From positions 1 through 64,000 of the forward strand of contig JAXHUH010000169.1 of assembly GCA_034211175.1 (NCBI GenBank): 64,000 nt of DNA, read 5' to 3'. A model generated the notes under the pieces. The model saw only the letters and a program-made list of their open reading frames with translations. It was not told the DNA's origin and ran no database searches. Positions 59,589 through 64,000 of the stretch are shown here, in pieces. The position numbers and the translations under genes are program-made. The first letter of the stretch is position 1. Each line of letters begins with the position of its first letter. This DNA is from JAXHUH01 sp034211175 (GTDB lineage: Bacteria > Actinomycetota > Acidimicrobiia > Acidimicrobiales > CAIXPF01).

Positions 59589-60760
59589 TCGCGGTGGACG
59601 AGGCGCAGCTGCGGGCGCTCACACCTTCGGTGATCGGCATCCTCGTTCGCCGCGGCGCCGACTTCGCGGCGGCCGAGGATGCCGTCCAGGACGGGCTCGT
59701 CGAGGCGGTGCGGCGGTGGCCGGACGACCCGCCGGGCGATCCGAAGGGCTGGCTGGTCACGGTTGCGTGGCGCAAGTTCCTCGACACGACTCGGGCCGAC
59801 ACGTCGCGACGCGACCGCGAGGAGCGGGTCGAGCGGGGTGAGGTCGAGGCAGCGGCCCACCCGAGCGAGTCGGTCGGAGACGGGGCGGACGACACGCTCC
59901 GGCTCTACTTCCTGTGCGCCCACCCGTCGCTGACGCCGGCGTCGGCGGTGGCGCTCACGCTGCGGGCCGTCGGCGGGCTCACCACTCGCCAGATCGCGCA
60001 GGCGTACCTCGTGCCCGAGGCCACGATGGCCCAGCGCATCAGCCGGGCGAAGCGGACCGTGTCCGGTGTCCGGTTCGACCAGCCGGGGGACCTGGCGACG
60101 GTGCTGCGCGTCCTCTATCTCGTCTTCAACGAGGGCTACTCCGGTGATGTCGACCTGGCTGCCGAGGCCATCCGGCTCACCCGCCAGCTCGCGGCGAGAA
60201 CGGCGGACGAGGAGGTCGCGGGACTGTTGGCACTCATGCTGTTGCACCACGCCCGTCGGGCGGCCCGGACCGGCCCCGACGGTCGGCTGGTGCCGCTCGC
60301 CGAGCAGGACCGGAGCCGCTGGGACACCCGACTGATCGCCGAGGGTGTCGACGTGCTCCAGACCGCGCTCGCACGCGACCGACTCGGTGAGTACCAGGCC
60401 CAGGCCGCCATCGCCGCCCTCCACGCCGACGCCCCGGATGCCGCCGAGACCGACTGGCCCCAGATCGTCGAGTGGTACGACGAGCTGGTCGGCCTCACCG
60501 ACAGCCCGGTGGCCCGCCTCAACCGAGCGGTCGCGGTCGGGGAGGCGGACGGTCCCCGGGCCGGCCTCGCCGCGCTGGGCGACCTCGACCCCGCGCTTCC
60601 CCGCTACAGCGCGGTCGCGGCCTACCTCCACGAGCACGACGGCGACATCGAGCGCGCGGCGCGCCTCTACGCCGAGGCTGCCCGCTCGGCGCCGAGCATG
60701 CCCGAGCGCGACCACCTCACCCGCCAGGCCGCCCGTTTGAACGCACGGCTCCGGTCGTGA
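59585..60760 (+). CDS. ECF42-type RNA polymerase sigma factor with C-terminal extension
   Basis: A 391-residue extracytoplasmic-function sigma factor. Region 2 covers about residues 20-75 (GADFAAAEDAVQDGLVEAVR then PKGWLVTVAWRKFLDTTRA). Region 4 is TPASAVALTLRAVGGLTTRQ then EATMAQRISRAKRTV (about 120-160). A helical extension of about 220 residues follows, including YLVFNEGYSG, GLLALMLLHHARRAAR and LNRAVAVGEADGP, which is the SnoaL-free TPR-like tail of ECF42. It lacks an anti-sigma gene, as usual for the group. The GTG at 59585 overlaps the DGPF stop. Confidence 0.9.
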   Translation: MIAVDEAQLRALTPSVIGILVRRGADFAAAEDAVQDGLVEAVRRWPDDPPGDPKGWLVTVAWRKFLDTTRADTSRRDREERVERGEVEAAAHPSESVGDGADDTLRLYFLCAHPSLTPASAVALTLRAVGGLTTRQIAQAYLVPEATMAQRISRAKRTVSGVRFDQPGDLATVLRVLYLVFNEGYSGDVDLAAEAIRLTRQLAARTADEEVAGLLALMLLHHARRAARTGPDGRLVPLAEQDRSRWDTRLIAEGVDVLQTALARDRLGEYQAQAAIAALHADAPDAAETDWPQIVEWYDELVGLTDSPVARLNRAVAVGEADGPRAGLAALGDLDPALPRYSAVAAYLHEHDGDIERAARLYAEAARSAPSMPERDHLTRQAARLNARLRS

Positions 60761-60766
60761 GGTTCT

Positions 60767-60787
60767 GTACGTAGGTAAGGTACGTAC
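60767..60787 (+). promoter_or_regulatory. Operator of the MazEF-like pair
   Basis: A perfect 7-bp inverted repeat (GTACGTA/TACGTAC) with 7-nt spacer ends immediately before the antitoxin GTG. A TAAGGT -10 box (60776-60781) lies within it, 6 nt before the start codon, suggesting a leaderless, autorepressed transcript. Confidence 0.6.
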
Positions 60788-61021
60788 GTGCCGAACAAGA
60801 CGATCAGCGTTCCCGACGACGTCGTGCCGATCATCGAGAGTCTCGGCGTGCCGTTCTCGCGGTGGGTGACCGACCAGCTCCGGCGCCATGCCGCCGAGCG
60901 CTCGGAGCTGAGCCTCGGGCAGCAGCTGCTCGCCGACGCGGCGCTGGCGGGTGACGATCGCCCGTCCGAAGAGCAGTCCCGCGCCGCGCTCGAGCGGATG
61001 GACCGCTCGGCGCCGTGGTAA
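60788..61021 (+). CDS. Antitoxin of a MazEF-like pair
   Basis: A 77-residue protein. The N-terminus (NKTISVPDDVVPIIESLG) forms the strand-helix start of a small DNA-binding domain. The C-terminus is acidic and helical (SEEQSRAALERMDRS), as in antitoxin tails. GTG at 60788 follows the operator directly. Its TAA overlaps the toxin ATG (TAATG). Confidence 0.78.
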   Translation: MPNKTISVPDDVVPIIESLGVPFSRWVTDQLRRHAAERSELSLGQQLLADAALAGDDRPSEEQSRAALERMDRSAPW

Positions 61022-61335
61022 TGACGCGGGGCGGCGTTCACTGGATCGAGCTGGACAAGCGTCGACCATGCGTTGTCGTGTCGTCCGACGAGGTCCTTGG
61101 GGTGGGGGTCTGGCAGACACACGTCGTGCCGCTGACGTCCAACCTCGACCGTGCGGGCATCGCCGGGAACGTCCTCCTCCGGTCCACCGTCACCGGCCTG
61201 CCGAAGGATTCGGTCGCGGTTCCGATCGGCCTGGAGCTGATCGACCGTTTCCTCCTCGGACAACAGACGGGGCGGGTCCCACGGCCGCTGCTCGACGACC
61301 TCGACGATGGTCTGCGCGCCGTGCTGGGCCTCTGA
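61021..61335 (+). CDS. MazF/PemK-family toxin
   Basis: A 104-residue endoribonuclease toxin of the CcdB/MazF fold. GGVHWIELDKRRPCVVVSSDE is the typical first strands with the conserved arginine-proline, and VVPLTSNL and DSVAVPIGLELIDRFLLG are the later strands. It is coupled to the antitoxin by TAATG. The pair is an independent unit, not in a visible mobile element. Confidence 0.85.
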   Translation: MTRGGVHWIELDKRRPCVVVSSDEVLGVGVWQTHVVPLTSNLDRAGIAGNVLLRSTVTGLPKDSVAVPIGLELIDRFLLGQQTGRVPRPLLDDLDDGLRAVLGL

Positions 61336-61426
61336 ACGGGGGCATCGGTCGATGAGGGCCGGAAGGCCCTGGGCAGGCGTGTACCACCCCCGTAACTTCC
61401 CGACGCAGTAACGGGGAGGGGCGACC

Positions 61427-62626
61427 ATGGACTTCGAACTGTCCGACGAGATCACCACGATGCTCGGGATGATCCACGAGTTCACCGAGAAGGAGCTCGT
61501 GCCCATCGAGCAGGAGATGCTCTTCGGTGAGCAGTCGGTCGTCGACGACATGGTCGCCGCCGCCCAGGCCAGGGTTAAGCAGATGGGCCTGTGGGCCCCG
61601 AACCACCCCGTCGAGCACGGCGGCCTCGGCCTCACGATGGTCGAGCACGGCCTGATCTCCGAGGCGCTCGGTCGCAGCCCGTTCGGTCACCTGGTGTTCG
61701 GCACCCAGGCGCCGGACGCCGGCAACGTCGAGATCCTCCACCAGTTCGGCACGCCCGAGCAGAAGGAGCGGTTCCTCGACCCGCTCGTGCGGGGCGAGGT
61801 CCGGTCGTGCTTCTCGATGACCGAGCCGGAGATGGCCGGCTCCAACCCGGTGATGCTCGGCACCACCGCCCGGGTCGACGGCGACGAGTACGTCATCAAC
61901 GGCCAGAAGTGGTTCACGTCGTCGGCCGACGGCGCCGCGTTCGCCATCGTCATGGCGGTCACCGACCCTGACGCACCGCCGCACCAGCGGGCGAGCATGA
62001 TCCTCGTCCCGACCGACACGCCCGGGTTCCACCTCGTGCGCAACGTCAGCGTGATGGGCCACGCCGGCGCCGGCCACTCGAGCCACGGCGAGGTGATCTA
62101 CGAGGGCTGCCGCGTGCCCCGGGCGAACCTGCTGGGGGAGGAGGGCGGCGGGTTCCGCATCGCCCAGGAGCGCCTCGGGCCCGGCCGGATCCACCACTGC
62201 ATGCGCTGGCTCGGGATCGCGTCGCGGGCGTTCGACATGATGTGCGACCGGGCGAACGAGCGGGTCATCGCCGAGGACGGCTCCACGCTCGCCGATCGCC
62301 AGGTCGTCCAGCACTGGGCCGCCGAGCTCGACGCCGAGATCCGTGGCGCCCGGCTCCAGACCCTGCACTGCGCGTGGATGATCGACAAGCACGGCGCGGC
62401 CAACGCCCGCGACGAGATCTCCGCCATCAAGTTCTCGGTCGCGGGGACCATGCTGCGCGCGGTCGACACCGCCATCCAGGTCCACGGCGCGCTCGGCGTC
62501 ACCGACGACACGATCCTCGCCCACTGGTACCGCCACGAGCGGGCCGCCCGCATCTACGACGGCGCCGACGAGGTCCACAAGACGGCCCTCGGCCGACGCA
62601 TCCTCCGCCGACACGTCACGGGCTGA
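61427..62626 (+). CDS. Acyl-CoA dehydrogenase, ACAD10/11-like
   Basis: A 399-residue acyl-CoA dehydrogenase. The FAD region has SCFSMTEPEMAGSNPVML and YVINGQKWFTSSADGA, and the C-terminal helices have AIQVHGALGVTDDTILA and RIYDGADEVHKTALGRRI. The catalytic position shows aspartate (D378, in YDGADEV), as in the ACAD10/11 group that acts on 4-hydroxy or branched acyl-CoAs. It is monocistronic. GGGGAGGGGCGACC precedes the ATG at 61427. An imperfect inverted repeat (CCCCGTAAC/GTAACGGGG, 61388-61416) upstream may be an operator. Confidence 0.88.
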   Translation: MDFELSDEITTMLGMIHEFTEKELVPIEQEMLFGEQSVVDDMVAAAQARVKQMGLWAPNHPVEHGGLGLTMVEHGLISEALGRSPFGHLVFGTQAPDAGNVEILHQFGTPEQKERFLDPLVRGEVRSCFSMTEPEMAGSNPVMLGTTARVDGDEYVINGQKWFTSSADGAAFAIVMAVTDPDAPPHQRASMILVPTDTPGFHLVRNVSVMGHAGAGHSSHGEVIYEGCRVPRANLLGEEGGGFRIAQERLGPGRIHHCMRWLGIASRAFDMMCDRANERVIAEDGSTLADRQVVQHWAAELDAEIRGARLQTLHCAWMIDKHGAANARDEISAIKFSVAGTMLRAVDTAIQVHGALGVTDDTILAHWYRHERAARIYDGADEVHKTALGRRILRRHVTG

Positions 62627-62997
62627 GCGCGACCGACGCCCGGGGCCCCACAGCCACAGGGTCCCGGGCGGTCGGGCGGATCCGTCGACGATCGGGATCC
62701 TCGCGAGGCATCAGGGCCAGCGTTCCGGGTGTCACGAGCTGCCGGGGGGCGTCATGTCGACCGGGCGACGACGCGGGGGTGCGGCGCGCACGGGACCTCG
62801 AGGCCGACTGGTGCGAGGAGCGGGCGCGGCGCGAGGTGCCGTTCGTGTCCCGCTCGCTCTACCAGGGCAGCGCCCGGTTCCTCGCTGCCGGCCACCGTCG
62901 GTGGTCCGAGGTCGACGGCGGCGTGCTCTCGCTTCCCGAACGGGGCGACACCGCACCCTGACGGCCGCCGGCCGAATCTGCGACGTCAGGCCGGCGC
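62627..62997. other. Gap without convincing gene
   Basis: About 370 bp after the dehydrogenase. A plus-strand frame through 62961 (ending VLSLPERGDTAP) has a coding-like composition but no motif I know and no ribosome site. I do not call it. Confidence 0.35.
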
Positions 62998-63092
62998 CGT
63001 GACCGCCAGCCGACGTGGTCGGCCCGCTGCTGATCGGTGATGACGAACAGGACGTTCGGGCGCGTGGCGTCGGTCACAACCGCAGTCTGCAC
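62998..63092 (-). pseudogene. Sulfatase N-terminal remnant
   Basis: About 31 codons (RPNVLFVITDQQRADHVGW) match the first metal-binding strand of type I sulfatases. The similarity then stops and the frame becomes arginine-rich. The catalytic Cys/Ser motif is absent, so only a stub remains. Confidence 0.6.
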
Positions 63093-63219
63093 GACGCACC
63101 CGATCCGGAGCGAAGTTCTCGTTCCGTCCGGCCGCCGACGGACCTTCAGTGCACCTCGTAGCGGGCCCCGCTCGCCGCCAGGTCACCGGACCCTTCGAGC
63201 AGCGCCGACCTCGGCGGGC

Positions 63220-64000
63220 CTACTCGGCCAGGAGCTCGACGTAGCCGGCGGTGCCGTGGACACGGATCCGCTCGCCGTCGCTGATGAGCTCGGTCGCCCG
63301 CTCGACGCCGACGACCGCCGGGAGGCCGTACTCCCGGGCGATGACCGCGCCGTGGGTCATCAGCCCGCCGACCTCGGTCACCAGCCCGGCGACCGTGACG
63401 AACAGGGGCGTCCAGCTCGGGTCGGTGTACCGGGTGACGAGGATGTCACCCGGATCGACGTCGGCCTCGGCCAGGTGATGGACGACCCGGGCCCGGCCCT
63501 CGACGGTGCCGGTCGACACCGCGACGCCGATCAGCGCGCCGGCCGGGCGGTCGCCCCGACGGTACGTGCCGGTCACCTCCTCGCCGTCGGAGGTGAGGAC
63601 CCGGGGTGGCGTGAGCGCGTGGTACGACGCGAACTCCTCGCGCCGCCGGCGGATGAGCGCATGGTCCGCCCGGTCCGTGCGCACGACCTCGGCCAGCTCG
63701 GCGAACGTGAGGAAGAAGATGTCGTCCTCCTCGCCGATCACCCTGTCGGCCACGAGCCGTCGGGCCTCGCGCCCCAGGGCCTGCTTGTAGAGGAGGTACC
63801 GGCTGATCATGCCGTACTTCGGGTACTCCCGGTACCCGGCGAAGGTGCGGACACGGTCGATCATCCGCTTCGTCTCGTCGGCCCTCGCGTCGCCGTGGGG
63901 CAGCGCCCGCAGGCGTTCGAGCACCTCCCGTTCCTTCTGCTCGGCCTCCCGCCGACCCCGCTCGAAGCGTCTCGCGGCCGCGCCGGGCTCGAAGTTGTCG
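63220..64000 (-). CDS. PEP-utilizing enzyme / rifampicin phosphotransferase-like, C-terminal part
   Basis: The C-terminal about 260 codons of a PEP synthase-like phosphotransferase; the gene continues past the right edge. The swivelling phosphohistidine domain is clear: LVTEVGGLMTHGAVIAREYG then LPAVVGVERATELI, with the catalytic His in MTHG. Upstream, RYLLYKQALGREARRL and EEDDIFFLTFAEL are the linker helices seen in rifampin phosphotransferases and PEP/pyruvate-binding proteins. Without the N-terminal ATP-grasp part the substrate (pyruvate, rifamycin or other) cannot be assigned. Confidence 0.85.
   Translation of the reverse strand, partial: DNFEPGAAARRFERGRREAEQKEREVLERLRALPHGDARADETKRMIDRVRTFAGYREYPKYGMISRYLLYKQALGREARRLVADRVIGEEDDIFFLTFAELAEVVRTDRADHALIRRRREEFASYHALTPPRVLTSDGEEVTGTYRRGDRPAGALIGVAVSTGTVEGRARVVHHLAEADVDPGDILVTRYTDPSWTPLFVTVAGLVTEVGGLMTHGAVIAREYGLPAVVGVERATELISDGERIRVHGTAGYVELLAE

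Noticed and set aside
1..64000. CRISPR array or rRNA genes
   Set aside because: No regularly spaced short repeats and no rRNA-like conserved segments were seen on reading through the window.

Overview
This window is high-GC DNA (about 70% by eye) from an actinomycete-like bacterium, most plausibly an acidimicrobiial member of the Actinomycetota. The signs are GC-biased codon use, frequent GTG starts, several -10 boxes placed so that the start codon is itself the first transcribed base, luciferase-like F420-type oxidoreductases, and large BTAD and LuxR-type ATPase regulators. The lineage is an inference. No rRNA gene or CRISPR array was seen.

Region 1 (1-3170) is conserved backbone: a PIG-L deacetylase running off the left edge, secG, an orphan membrane-anchored peptide-binding protein, and a tRNA-Leu(GAG).

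Region 2 (3150-20720) is a genomic island on the 3' end of that tRNA. It opens with the C-terminal stub of a large serine recombinase whose reading frame ends inside the tRNA. An IS481-like element and a fragment of a conjugative coupling protein follow. The body (5.8-18.3 kb) is a catabolic block: two thioesterases, two luciferase-like oxidoreductases, two acyl-CoA dehydrogenases, a crotonase-type hydratase, a BadI/MenB-type hydrolase, a Rieske oxygenase, three short-chain dehydrogenases (one BadH-like), and an amidohydrolase cut by a second IS of the same family and length. Together they fit CoA-dependent degradation of an alicyclic carboxylic acid. Four of its promoters carry the same kind of inverted-repeat operator, but no matching regulator is present. 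The tRNA 3' end recurs twice, at 19427 and 20617, each time followed by a shared arm of about 87 bp. These two sites bracket a hicAB toxin-antitoxin pair.

Region 3 (20.8-26.6 kb) is an accessory zone: an unknown protein, IS3 and antitoxin debris, a VapBC pair with a 20-bp palindrome, a methyltransferase, an XRE regulator with a membrane partner, a lipoprotein, a histidine phosphatase and a TRIC-channel stub.

Region 4 (26.6-46.3 kb) is mostly single-gene enzymes and regulators: an alpha/beta hydrolase opposite a LuxR-type ATPase regulator, a NAD-dependent epimerase, a phytanoyl-CoA dioxygenase and methyltransferase opposite a BTAD regulator, a tandem pterin-dehydratase-like/VOC protein, an epoxide-hydrolase-like enzyme opposite a WYL regulator, a ThrE exporter, an endonuclease/phosphatase and a secreted esterase.

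Region 5 (46.7-64 kb) has a complete branched-chain-type ABC importer with a fused permease, a MarR regulator, a DmdA-like demethylase, a DEAD-box helicase, a decayed ABC exporter, an ECF42-type sigma factor with its DGPF partner, a MazEF-like pair, an acyl-CoA dehydrogenase, a sulfatase stub and the C-terminus of a PEP-utilizing phosphotransferase.
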